Assembly: GCA_028583405.1 (NCBI GenBank)
Contig: JAPTMU010000285.1
Location: 62,001-126,000, forward strand
Origin: Pogonophryne albipinna
Lineage: Eukaryota; Chordata; Actinopteri; Perciformes; Artedidraconidae
Direction of reading: 5' to 3'
Length of the DNA stretch: 64,000 bases
Shown here: one piece after another, positions 23,462 through 33,948 of the stretch
Position numbering within the stretch: the stretch's first letter is position 1
How the letters are laid out: the number at the start of each line of letters is the position of its first letter
Made by a program: the position numbers and the translations under genes
Notes under the pieces: model-generated
Databases searched by the model: none
The model's input: the letters and a program-made list of their open reading frames with translations, nothing else
What the model was told of the DNA's origin: nothing

Positions 23462-23850
23462 AGCTGTCCCTGGAACTTACTCCCCGGCTCAGAACCAAAC
23501 ACGTCGAAGCTGCTTTTAGTTTTTATGCTCCCCACAAATGGAATAAACTTCCAGAAAACCTGAGGTCTTCACCAACGCTGAGTTCTTTTAAGTCAAGGCT
23601 AAAAACACTACTTTTTACAGCTTACCCAGAAGCCTTTTAACTTGTTTTAGCACTTACCATATTTACAATGTCGTTTTTTAAACTATTTTATATCTCATTA
23701 ATGCATTGTTTTTATGAAACTGTTATTCCATTATGTTTATTTATTGTGTTCGTCTCTGTTCTATTATCATGTTTTAATAATCATGGAAAGCACTTTGAAT
23801 TGCCTCTGCGTCTGAAATGTGCTATATAAATAAACGTACCTTACCTTTGG
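23462..23850 (+). pseudogene. LINE ORF2 C-terminus and 3' tail
   Basis: VPGTYSPAQNQTRRSCF, then after a one-base frameshift SFYAPHKWNKLPENLRSSPT and SFKSRLKTLLF, forms the extreme C-terminus of a fish L2/CR1-like ORF2. It ends at a TAA at 23638. The 3' UTR follows, ending TGCTATATAAATAAACG. The reverse transcriptase itself is absent, as expected for a 5'-truncated insertion. Confidence 0.7.
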
Positions 23851-24835
23851 ATTAGTGTAGACCTCCAACATCCACAGACCTGTACTAAAGACCTGTAGAG
23901 TTCTACACTGGTGAATTGTGGTGTGGACAGTAAAGCACTATCCCACCTTAATGTTCACTGACCCTCATCCATTCTTCCTAAAACAATCTTTATACATATT
24001 ACATGAAACAAATCAACAGAGGTATCATTCAGGCCTTCAAACAAACACTAGCTGTAACCTAAATGTGAGGGGCGTCAAAAATAAAAAGAAGGTAAAACTA
24101 AAAAAACGTAATCTGGGTGCTGGCTGTCAGGGCACTGTCCCAGGAAATGTTCTAGTAATATCTCGGTTTCTGTCCGCTAACACAAAATGGCACCCTGCGT
24201 TCAAGCCCAATACTGCCTGGCAACCCTTCCAGTCCATCATGCCTGTTAAAAAAGGCCAGAGAAAAAAAACATTCATGAGATGGTACAATTATATGTAAAG
24301 TACTAAAAAGCTATTTGTCTGAAAATGTAGTCTTTGCAGGCCTTGGGATGATCCTCTCAGACACATCTGGTAAACCAAAAGAAACATTGTAGTCTGAACA
24401 GAATTATTTCAGTGAATGTGGTGGTGTATGGGAACATGGCCGACAGATTATACAAAACCCATGCAATTTAACAATATGGGCAGGTCAAACAGCCAAGCTG
24501 GAGTCCAACGGAGATTCAACGATGTAATGCTCTTTCCCTGTGTGGTGTCAAAAACTCCAATTAACTGTTCGGATGCAATTAACAAGACAACGCTATGCAA
24601 CTGAATTCATACCTCATCTCTGCAATGTCCTTGACCATGTGCAAGTATTAATTTCCAGCCTGTAAATATGAAATGTATATCAGAATACTGTTGCAGAAAC
24701 CTAAAGCCTGCTTTCATTAACTTATAACACAAACAAGACTTAAGGAAACGATGCAATACATATTCTACTTTACACATCTGCAAAACACATTGGTTGCTTT
24801 GAATATGGCATACTTTTACTACACTTAGTTTGCTT
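23851..24835. other. No supported gene
   Basis: A 126-codon frame at 23918-24298 has no motif that I recognise and a composition like translated non-coding DNA. The remainder is AT-rich. Confidence 0.45.
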
Positions 24836-25085
24836 TAGAAGAAGAAGAAGATTCAACTTATTGTCATTAAGTAGTACAGGTACTATGTAACGAAACGGTT
24901 TCTCTGCATTTGACCCATCCTATTGTTAGGAGCAGTGGGCTGCCATTATGTACGGCGCCCGGGGAGCCGTGTAGGGAACGGTGCCTTGCTCAGGGACACC
25001 TCGGTAGCACTTGGTCTTTCAGGGACTTGAACTGGTGACCTTCCAGTTGCCAAGCCAAGTCCCTATGGACTTCGCCACCACCGCC
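24836..25085. repeat. Retroposon-like dispersed repeat
   Basis: CGGCGCCCGGGGAGCCGTGT, GTGCCTTGCTCAGGGACACC and TTGAACTGGTGACCTTCC form a block that recurs in many fish genomes next to LINE/SINE tails. It has no ORF. Confidence 0.6.
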
Positions 25086-25414
25086 GGTATGGGTTAAAAT
25101 GTACCCTCGACGCATGTTTCACTTTCATCACTGCAATCGCATGCACACACTTTTTTTTAAATTGAGCACACCTGTGGGGCTTCCTTGGGCTAGTATGAAG
25201 TAGAAGTGTGCTATTCTTAAAACTGTCATTGTTTTTTATTTACCAGTTGTTCCTGACTCACAGGACCACTCAGTGTCAACCTCTCCTCACACTGCTCTCC
25301 ACAACCTTAAAACAGAACTGTCCAGTTCCATATACCACTGCAATCAAAAAAATGTAACCATATCAAAATGATGTAGTATATTTTTGAAAAAGGCACATAG
25401 TCGTCTTGCAAAGG

Positions 25415-25598
25415 TAAATATAAATAACTTTGCTTTACAACTCGTTTTCTACCAACCTGTTTTCTCCTGTCTTGGACCGTGACCTGTGCTGCTGCACACA
25501 CCATCACCTCTGTAAGAATCGCAGATTAAGCTGCAGGAAACAATGTAATACACTGTTTGCCTTCATTACAGGCAGCTGTGACTGTTCTCATGTGCGTA
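25415..25598. repeat. Inverted duplication, left arm part 1
   Basis: Reverse complement of about 57736-57919. Homology begins at TAAATATAAATAACTTTG and runs to CATGTGCGTA. It then jumps to 37272, because an 11.7-kb insertion interrupts this arm between CGTA direct repeats. Confidence 0.85.
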
Positions 25599-26394
25599 TT
25601 GTTGAAGCAAACACAGTAGTGGTGGCTTAAAGCCCACCTCTGCTCCGCGCCGTTCGTTAGATGAGCCTGGTCAGATTAATAAGAGAAGGAGTTCAAAACA
25701 CCGGCATAAAAGTTATAACAATAATCTGATTTTAATGGTAAAAAACACCAATACAAATTACAGAGTACTCCGGGCTCCCAGCTCTACTGCCGTGCGATAC
25801 AGATATCGGGACCAGCCAGTCAGAAACAAGGGGGGCCCTTTGCATGAATAAACAACAGTATATATGGACATTTTTGGGGCGGATATGTGGGTCGGCTCTT
25901 CCATCCCATTTTACTCCTAAGTGAAGCGTGAGAGCCTCGGAACTAGTCAAGGTCAGAATCACTTTTTATCTTCCACCTAACTTCACTCCTTTACTTTCCC
26001 AGGGAAGATTTCACACAAACTATTCTTTCCCAAAACAATCAAACATTGTACACAGATATTGGTATCAAACATTGTACACAGATATATTGGTGCTTGAGAT
26101 TATATTGGCCCCAGAAAGAACCTTGAATAAGAACATGTGCATGTGCTGGTGGGGGGGGAAAGTGTATGTGTGTGTGTGTGCTGATATCTGGGTCAGTGAG
26201 TGTATGTGTGTGTGCTGGAGACAGGAGGTGTAAGTGTGTGTGTCAGGGTATCTGGGTCATTGAGTGTAAGTGAAAAGGGTTATATATATAGGATTACTTT
26301 AAAACAGTCCCAAATAATACATGTTCACTTCAATACAGTTCAAGATAATACCTGTTTACTTTAATACAGTTTAGAACAATATCTGTTTGCTTTA
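25599..26394 (-). mobile_element. Family-A LTR-like unit next to a polypurine tract
   Basis: On the minus strand this unit starts just after AAAAGAGGGG, a good retroviral polypurine tract. It follows an env reading frame that ends at 26590, so it is in the position of a 3' LTR. A TATATA-type TATA element (about 25860) lies roughly in the middle. The unit ends TTTGCTTCAACAA beside the flanking CGTA. It lacks a textbook TG...CA pair, so the LTR assignment is inferred from context. Other copies are at 3311, 13286 and about 58045. Confidence 0.55.
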
Positions 26395-26589
26395 ACCCCT
26401 CTTTTGATCTCACCTTCAGAGATCAACTTATACACAGCATTTGAAACATAACCACTGTCATTCTTTTCTACTGTCTGTTCCCCAACATTTATATGAATCC
26501 ATCAGTCGCTGGGATTTAGAGCACTTTAAACCTTTAGGAACAGTCCACCATAACAACTTCTTATGACAGTGGAGGGAGACCAAAATATG

Positions 26590-26955
26590 TTAAAAAAACT
26601 CGTCCTTGTCGGCTGAGTCCTCGTGCTCCTCCCCCTCCGACGCGTAAGCCAACAAGGGCATTTGGTACGAAGGGGGAGGGGCAGCTTTTCCCTCAATGGT
26701 GGAACTGATGAGTCTAACACACAATGAGCAGATACAAGGCACACAACAACAACCACATGTCACCAAAATGGCAATAAAAGTAGCCACAGACATTAGAAGA
26801 GACATTATTAAACCTTTCCATTTCCCAAACATGTTTGTCATCCATTCCTCCATAGGATTGTTGATCCCCGATTGTTCATGCATGGTTTTGGATAGGGCGC
26901 GTAGACCCTCTAAGGCTTTAGTCACGGAGCCGTCAGGCGCCGTGTTGTTGGGGAT
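26590..26955 (-). pseudogene. Retroviral env fragment: TM anchor and tail (split gene)
   Basis: This minus-strand frame encodes the last part of a transmembrane (TM) envelope subunit. It has a membrane-proximal helix-like region, one hydrophobic anchor of about 25 residues (LIMSLLMSVATFIAILVTCG), a Cys cluster just inside, and an acidic cytoplasmic tail with a PPPSY motif. The frame ends at 26590. Its upstream half lies at 36864-37271 on the far side of the inserted provirus, so the gene is physically split. The anchor-plus-tail architecture is standard for gamma-type retroviral env. Confidence 0.8.
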
Positions 26956-27745
26956 TGTTAACCGTGATCGTTTTTCTCGCGTCCAGGAGAGAAGCTTAAA
27001 AGGAGACTAAATGGAGTCTCTGAGATGGGGTCAAATTGGTACTTTAATTAAAAATAAAGGCGCGGTTATGTTACAAACAGAATATGTGTTCGACAGAAAA
27101 AGCAGTCTGTCTCTGGGGCCTCGCAGGTAAAGAAAAAGGGCCGTCTCCTCAGGTTCTGCTGTTTATATATCCTCTGCTGGCTCCTCCCAGCGGTCCGGCG
27201 CGCCACGTCTTAATGTCCGTTGTTTCGCATATCAGAGGATACAGACATTGTACATTCAATATATATCTAAACACGGCTTTTCTCTTCCTTAACTCTTTCA
27301 TGACTTTTCATTTAACACATTCTAACCGCTGTAATCAATACTCCAAAAAGTACAGGAAATACTTCACAGCTGGAGTTTCTGGTCGTTCCGGAAGTTGTCA
27401 CATGCTACTCACATCTGTAAACAATAACGTACTCAAATAAACTGTACCTTCATTTAATATTCAACAACAATAATAATAATATCTCGACGTCTGTAGTTGT
27501 AGTGTTGAAATCAGTAGGTTTCGGTGTGCAACATCATATCATCTCGCTGCTAAATTCACCTCTATAGTAAATGATATATTAGCCTCATGCTAAATGCTAA
27601 CCGGAGATGAAGGATTTTCAGAATAAAAGCTTAACAACTGGTTGTGCACAGGAACTTCTGGTTTTTCAGTATAAAACAGCTTTTAAACTGACGGTATGTT
27701 TTATGGTTCATTATGTTATCAAAACATTGATTTTAATTTCTAACC
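26956..27745 (-). repeat. 3' LTR of the provirus
   Basis: It has a TATA box (ATATATAAAC on the minus strand, 27161-27170) and an ATTAAA polyadenylation signal (about 27040). It differs from the 5' LTR by roughly five or six substitutions and two or three small indels, the largest near 27146-27158. Its internal edge reads GAGGGACGG before TTAG, so the usual TG start is mutated. Confidence 0.92.
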
Positions 27746-28309
27746 GTCCCTCCTTACACACCTAAAAGGTGTGTATAATACTGAAATCAATGAGTTCTTC
27801 ATCTGAACTCTACATAGTACATAACTCATATCAAAAATATACAATAAAAATGGAATGTTTCGAATAGCCTCAACTTTACAAAAATACTTTGACTGTGTTC
27901 AAACATAAAAGCTTTCCCTTGTGCATAACTTCTAGTGTTAACATTCAATATGGTTCTTCAAAATAGCAGCAATGGCTTGGTATCAGAACATTTCTTCCTC
28001 CATCCTTTCACAGAAACCGTTCTCATACCACGCTCAGTGTTAAGGCACTTGTTTTTACAAAGTGAAAAGAAACAACCCATTTTAAAATAGTAATGATTCT
28101 AAAATGCATGAAATCTATCATATAGAACAGTGAAAAATAATAAAAATAAAAATACACTATCTTGGAATAGTATAAGTAAATTGAAATGGATTCACGCTAT
28201 TTTAGCATTTTATCTTGCTCACTTCTTCACATGATTTCATTTAAAGAATCACATCGGCTGGCCATTCATTGAACAATCTCATCTCTGAACATCCATATCA
28301 TTTAAACTC
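27746..28309 (-). other. Provirus 3' untranslated region
   Basis: AT-rich sequence between the env tail stop (about 28311) and the 3' LTR. A purine-rich GGAGGGAC sequence touches the LTR edge as the polypurine tract. No ORF. Confidence 0.6.
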
Positions 28310-31100
28310 ATTCAAACTAACTCATCATTTTCATCAACATCTGTATATGGGGGTGGCTCGTCCTGTTCTACTAGCATTTGTAACTGTCTCCTCATGAGAA
28401 ATTTACCCTCCCTCCTTTCATACCATTTAAGGTATGAAAGTAATATGTTCTCTAGAAGAGGCCGTTGTGATCAATGGGTATTTTAGGACATGGAATTAAT
28501 GCAACATCTAGGCCTCCCCTGGGCGCCCCTATACTATCCTTGTACCCTGGAGCCTAAACTCCCCCTGGGACTGGTCTCTTAGCCCTACTGGCTTTGGGGT
28601 GTTTCGCCATGTTGTTTAAAAACATCCCTGGCTGTGCTAGTGCACAGGTCCCAGCCCAATCCTGTGGCAAGACTGAGTACAAGGTTTTAGTTCCACGATA
28701 CCACCAAACATCTACTCTGGGGTACGGCACTTTAGACAGTCATTTCTGGGAGAAGATTTTGGTCAATTACAACAGTTGTAGAATTTCATCACTTAAAAGT
28801 TCCTACTTGGTGGCTTTGGGTGGTCTGTTCTAATACAGTGATAAAGTCCCTGAAATGGTGTGAAAACCGGTGTAATATCAATAACGCATTACACTAATTT
28901 ATTTTCAATTCTGGTCTACTTAAATAACTATGCTGAGTCCTTTTAACAGTGTGTGGAACCTTGGGTGCCCGAGCATGTGATAATTACTCCCTCCTTTAAC
29001 AAGGACTTTAAAAACAGAAGTCATTTCATTAATGGTTTGTAGTTCAATTCAGGAATTTTCACTCTTGGCAGATATGTTTGTCCTTTTAAATAACATCTCT
29101 AAATGTCAGGTCATCTGGCTAAATGGACGAGCATTAGGAGGTGGTGGCACTTGTCTTTTAAAACTCCTACTCTGGTGCTGTGCGCTCCCTCTGAAGCTGC
29201 AAGTAAGATTTAAAACATCTGCAGGGTGGGTTGAGCAACCCCTTCTCCCTGAACGATATTGGTTGTCGAAAATATGCACCATTAAAATGAGTGATCCAAG
29301 GCCCCGCATGTATTACTCCCAATTATACTAGTTTTTCAAAATTAAAATTTTCAATCGCTCTTTGCCTAGTGTCTTTTTAAAACTCTACATCTTGGACGAC
29401 AAACAAATGTTGTTTCCACCTTAACAGTTCTCCTATGGTAACAACCATGCTAGATTGGAATACTTTCTTTGGCCTGGTTCTAGCTCTACCTTTAACATTT
29501 TCCATTCAAATAAAGATTTGCCTGCTATCTATATTGTAACAAATTAAATCTTCCCCAAATTCTCACATGAATAAGAATCTCTATAAGAATAATTTGTTTA
29601 TATGATGAAAAGATTGAATAATATGTTCTACCCTCAGTGTGTTTTTAGGATTATTTTCTAATAAGTGTGTTTATGTGTAAACTCACTCACTCCCGTGTTC
29701 CTTCTCTCCCCCTCTGGTTGTCAAGCCACGACCCCCTCACGTTCTGCTGGACCACGCGAACCCTCTGGTTCCGTCCTCTCCTCCGTCTTGTCTTCTCCTC
29801 AGTCCATCCGCTCTTAGATCCTCCCGCTGTAACTCTTTTCAGTGGCCCAACTGCTTTGCATTTCATCTCCTCCTTTTCAGTCTCTATGCTGTTGCATGGA
29901 GGGAGTATTCCGCTCTCATGTCCCACACTCTGCTCTTGTGCCAAATCTCGTGGCTCAGGCTGGATGAGAGTTTGCCTCTTTGTCAGCATGCTGGTTTGGT
30001 TCTGGATGCCTCAGGTGGAGATGGTTCTGGATGCCTCAGGTCGTTGTTGGTTCAGCTCGGGTTCTCTGTCTGTTCGATGGAGGAGGAGGAGTCTCCTGTG
30101 GTGAGGTCATTTGTCTGAAGATGGGGTCGTAGCGTTCTGACAGGCAGAGAGAGAGAGAGAGAGATCTCGGGACGCATTACCTATAGCTAATTCTAACACA
30201 CTGAGGTTAAATATATCCAATCCTTTCCACGCTATTTTCCTAATCTTACTATCTGTCTTAGATGTTAAATGTCATCTAAACCCAATTAATGTCTACTAAT
30301 GGTTGTGCCATATCCCTAAACATTGTTTCCACCAACTGTAACATGGCTACTCCAAATAACTCTTTCAGGAAACCATTTTCTTCTATAACTAAAAATACCT
30401 ACATGTTTCAAGCACCACATATTTCACACACTATAAAAGAACGTCCCCATATTTTCTCCATCACTTTAAATCTCACTGTTATTTAGAACATAAGTAACTT
30501 CTGTGACTGGACATATCTGCAATGTCGCCACAATCTGCTGGGGAACTTTGTTCATAGAGTTTGTACGTACAAAGCTGTACTTGTGGGTTAGTAGCCTGTT
30601 TCTACTGTAATCATTTTCAATAATTGTGCTCAGGTCACCGGTTGGTTGTCCATAAACTTAACAGGGGGTGTTTCTGGTACAGACTAAAACATGGATCCAG
30701 TGTATTTGGAGATTCCCCTAATCTGTAAATCCCCATCACTGATTATCCCGATCACTTAAACCCATCTCATCATTTGATACAAGAACTGCATATATGGGGG
30801 GTGAATCATCTTGATTGTAACCGCCTCACCTTTTGGAACGAGTATTTCTAAATCCTCCTCTTGTTGCTCAGCTGATCTTTTGGCTCTGGGGATAAGTGAA
30901 AGTCTCTGAAACACAGCTGGAGTTTTGTTAGTGATGTGGGCATTCTCTATGAGTGGACTAATGGATCCATGTCTTACTTGATATTGTACTCCCCATCCAA
31001 CCAGAAAGGTGCCAAGTGTAATGAGCACAATCAACAATGCTATCCTGACTCTTATCCCTAGGGGACCCCACAATTGCTTTGTCTTTGTTCTTGACATCAT
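28310..31100 (-). pseudogene. Provirus env, broken
   Basis: The 5' part (31100-30756) is a 114-codon frame with an N-terminal hydrophobic segment (IALLIVLITLGTFLVGWG) that acts as leader/signal anchor. It stops at 30756. Further downstream, around 28850-28560, one frame shows a surface-subunit-like block ending in a furin-type RAKR site. At about 28450-28311 a short tail frame carries a PPPY motif before its stop. Between these are multiple stops and shifts, and the membrane-spanning and heptad region expected after the cleavage site is missing. The protein could not be made as it stands. Assignment of the middle 1.8 kb is weak. Confidence 0.6.
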
Positions 31101-31329
31101 CTCTATTTTCTCCCTGGTTGTGTCAGTTACAGAATTTAAATAATGAGTACTGTAATAACGTATACAAAAATTGGACTCTTTTTCAGATGTAAAACAAAAA
31201 ATAGGTTTTCACTTTAGTGTACAATCTATAAAAATCTATAGACAATTCGTCTTTTGAGCTGTTTCTATCTTTATCTTATTTATATTTATTGTTTTGTTCC
31301 AGCTCTGCCAAATCAGTCCTAACTCCCAA

Positions 31330-31720
31330 TAATGTTCTGGAAGTTGCCAGTGAAGGGTGACAATGTGTGAGGTGGTGTCAATTTACTCCTTTTTCTTTAC
31401 CTTTAAACCGGAGCGCGTGTGAAGTTCATTACAACTTCTCACTGTTCCGTCCACCGGGGATCAGCTCACTGTCTTTTGTGAACTTTCACCCTCACCCAAT
31501 CACCTGGCCGAACAGGAGTCTCTTCTGGTGTCTCGTCTGGTATCTCTGTAGCTTTCCTAGCCTGTGTAGACAAAACTTGGATAATATTACTCAGAGTTCT
31601 GACATATTCATTACTTTTATTCGTCTAATATCTAAAACTGGACCACTCCCTCCTTGGAGAAGGCCCACGCTTTGGCATACCTCTTGTTGTTATGAGCCCT
31701 ATTGTTAACTACATGTTATT
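31330..31720 (-). pseudogene. Provirus pol 3' end: integrase C-terminal remnant
   Basis: The minus strand contains PGDWVRVKVHKRQ followed by a stop, then ADPRW, then in shifted frames a TPPHTLSPF/HHLTHCHPS-like end. This order (Gly-Asp-Trp, Lys-Arg, Trp..Pro-Arg-Trp, then His-Leu-x-His) matches the SH3-like C-terminal domain of gamma/epsilon-type retroviral integrases. It lies just upstream of env, where pol should end. No zinc-binding or DDE domain precedes it. Confidence 0.55.
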
Positions 31721-33144
31721 ATTTATGAACTACATCGTCACTGAAATCAACATATCTGTATAATCATGACACTCCCTCCTTTGAGCATAACATGCTCAAT
31801 TAATATTGCAATGATTACCCTATTCTGAACAGGACATGGAAAACCCACAACGTTGCATTAAATAAATATAACTTCTCCGTGTACCCATAAGGCGTACAAA
31901 AAATATCGTATGATTTATGGCTTTCTGATGGTATAAAAACATTTTAACTCAAATCTGCCATTAGCACAAAAAATTGTTTACTTGTTTCAATAATGGCTTT
32001 TGTCCTGGTGTTATGCATCATTGCTGTGAAAAACAATACCCCTGGTGTCGCTAATGCGTCTCAATAACTCTAGAATTAGAGGATTGGTTGATACTGCTGA
32101 ACAAACATATGATAAAATAATATTTCTCTAAACTAGAGGGAAAATACGAACTATTCTCACAGAGGGTGACATGTATGGAGGGCTGGTGCCCCTCACTCAA
32201 AATGAGATATTGCCTTACGCACTATATTATAAATCAGTAAAGTTACTCAAGAATAAATAAATAAAAACTGATTCTTGAAACTGTTGTAAAAACCCTACAA
32301 CTTTGTCATCCAAGCTCTCAATCAGTGTTATGTTATTTAATCTACAGCTTATTGCCTTAAAACAGATACTTCAGACTGATTATAACATTTTGTTTAAGAA
32401 AAATGTAATCTGACTCCATAAATCACATAATTGTTTGACTAAAAAACTACACTTCCACTAACAATAAATGAAGTTCCCCTTTAAACACAGCCCCGGTCTT
32501 CTGACGGGGTCTATCTATGTACTGGCTGGAAAATGTTGGGCCAGTCTCTGTCGCTCCATCACTGTTCTCCCGCTAACAGTCACTCTCTAGTTCTGCTGGG
32601 TTCTTGTTGACTTCTTCACTGGTTTGAGACAAGCGACCCTATCGGACACCTCCCTTTGTAGCCAGACTTCACCACAGCAGAATCGAGTTTCTGTTCTCAG
32701 GTCTCAACAGCTCCACGTCAGGTGTATCGCCGCCCCTTGAACTGCAGTCGGTGTAAACCGGAGGACTTGGTAAGGATCCTCCGTCTTGGGCGAGTACTAG
32801 GTTTCCGTCTTCATATTTTTAGTGGAAACCCGTCGTCTTGACCTCACTAGCTGTGTGGACACAATAGTTTTCTGTGTAGGGGAACAACATCACTCGTAAT
32901 CTCTTTTCTTCTCATAATAATAGTCTGCTAAATGTTCTATTCTGTGGATGCTTTATGTGTAAATGCAATATGCTACTCACTATCTTTTGAATAACATTAA
33001 ACCTCTCCCTCCTGTGGTGACAGATATGGCTCAATGTAGCTGGATTTCAAAATACCCTTGGGCTGAGGATGCATCACCTGGTGGTCGGACCCTCTAAGCT
33101 TCCTCATTGTTGTGGTTGATACCAGGGTGTCAGTGGCATTTGGA
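31721..33144 (-). other. Provirus region where pol should be; no RT or protease seen
   Basis: About 1.4 kb lies between gag and the integrase-like end, against roughly 3 kb or more for a complete pro-pol. I find no YxDD motif, no DTG protease motif and no long frame here on the minus strand. A large internal deletion is the simplest reading. Confidence 0.6.
32735..32830 (-). pseudogene. Possible second integrase C-terminal-like remnant
   Basis: A minus-strand frame reads EDPYQVLRFTPTAVQ, resembling the GPY-x-V...TPTAV block of retroviral integrase C-termini. It is short and isolated. If real, the pol region is a recombinant of two fragments. Confidence 0.3.
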
Positions 33145-33948
33145 TCATGTTTGGCACCCCTGTTCGTCTTTGAGATCTCTGGGACCCCCTGCCTCCGTTG
33201 TCATCATGGAAACCTCCCCGGGGTAACTGCATGGAGGGCCGTTGTTTGGTGCATGTGGTGGGCATTTCATTTGTTGTTGTGGACAATCTCTAGCCCAATG
33301 GCCCACTTGGCTGCAATGGTAACATCCCTCAAACCGTAAACGTCTTCTGCCTGTGCCTCCTTGGAAACCTCCTGGTTGTTGGTTCTGGTTCTGATTCTCT
33401 GGCACTATCTGAGATTTAACCGTTTGAGGTGTCTGCCCTGCATTCTCTGGTTCTTCCTGAGCTTGAATTGTTGGAGGTGTCTGCCCTGCCTTCTCTGGAA
33501 GTTTCCCCTCCCTTCTCCTTGTCTTGTTCCTACAAGCTACGGTGTCTTTTGTTTTTTCTGCTATGTCTTCCCTCACTGGCAGGTCTGCCACTCGGACCAC
33601 ATTCATGCTGTGTACCAATAGGCTGGCATATTCCAGATGGAGTATCAGACTTGTAACTCTTATAAATCTTTCTTCAGCTTCCCTCCATATACTTAGCTGT
33701 TGTAGGCATTGTTCGTTCTCATAGGCGAGTACTGCTCTTCTATGGGCTTTTGCTGGTCCAGGTTGATCATCTGCTGGAATCAGTCCTCTTGTTTGCCACT
33801 GTTCCAACAGTTTCTCTATTTGGTTCCATGTCTTCTGTCTTTTAATTGGAAAGGTTAAAGCATCTGATCTGATTTTTACCCTTGCCTTGATATCTGCAGT
33901 TGAGCCTGGCTCTGCGTCTGGTCTCAACTTAGTTTCTTTCGGTGACAT
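33145..33948 (-). CDS. Provirus gag with CCHC nucleocapsid finger
   Basis: An unbroken 267-codon minus-strand frame starting MSPKETKLRPDAEPG. Residues 1-150 are hydrophilic with a helix-rich segment (about 70-125). Residues 150-190 are a Pro/Gln/Glu-rich linker with two similar AGQTPPT/AGQTPQT repeats. Residues 209-222 are a canonical retroviral zinc knuckle, C-x2-C-x4-H-x4-C (CYHCSQVGHWARDC). I cannot find a clear major-homology region, so capsid is probably reduced, and the product is about half the usual gag length. It ends at a TGA, and no gag-pol continuation is recognisable in any frame. Confidence 0.8.
   Translation of the reverse strand: MSPKETKLRPDAEPGSTADIKARVKIRSDALTFPIKRQKTWNQIEKLLEQWQTRGLIPADDQPGPAKAHRRAVLAYENEQCLQQLSIWREAEERFIRVTSLILHLEYASLLVHSMNVVRVADLPVREDIAEKTKDTVACRNKTRRREGKLPEKAGQTPPTIQAQEEPENAGQTPQTVKSQIVPENQNQNQQPGGFQGGTGRRRLRFEGCYHCSQVGHWARDCPQQQMKCPPHAPNNGPPCSYPGEVSMMTTEAGGPRDLKDEQGCQT

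Noticed and set aside
23918..24298. 126-codon plus-strand frame
   Set aside because: No recognisable domain, no start context or splice evidence, and it lies in ordinary AT-rich DNA.
29032..29331. Plus-strand frames inside the provirus (also near 29667-30118 and 33361-33724)
   Set aside because: They oppose the direction of the viral genes and show no domain. Those at 33.3-33.7 kb are the antisense of gag.
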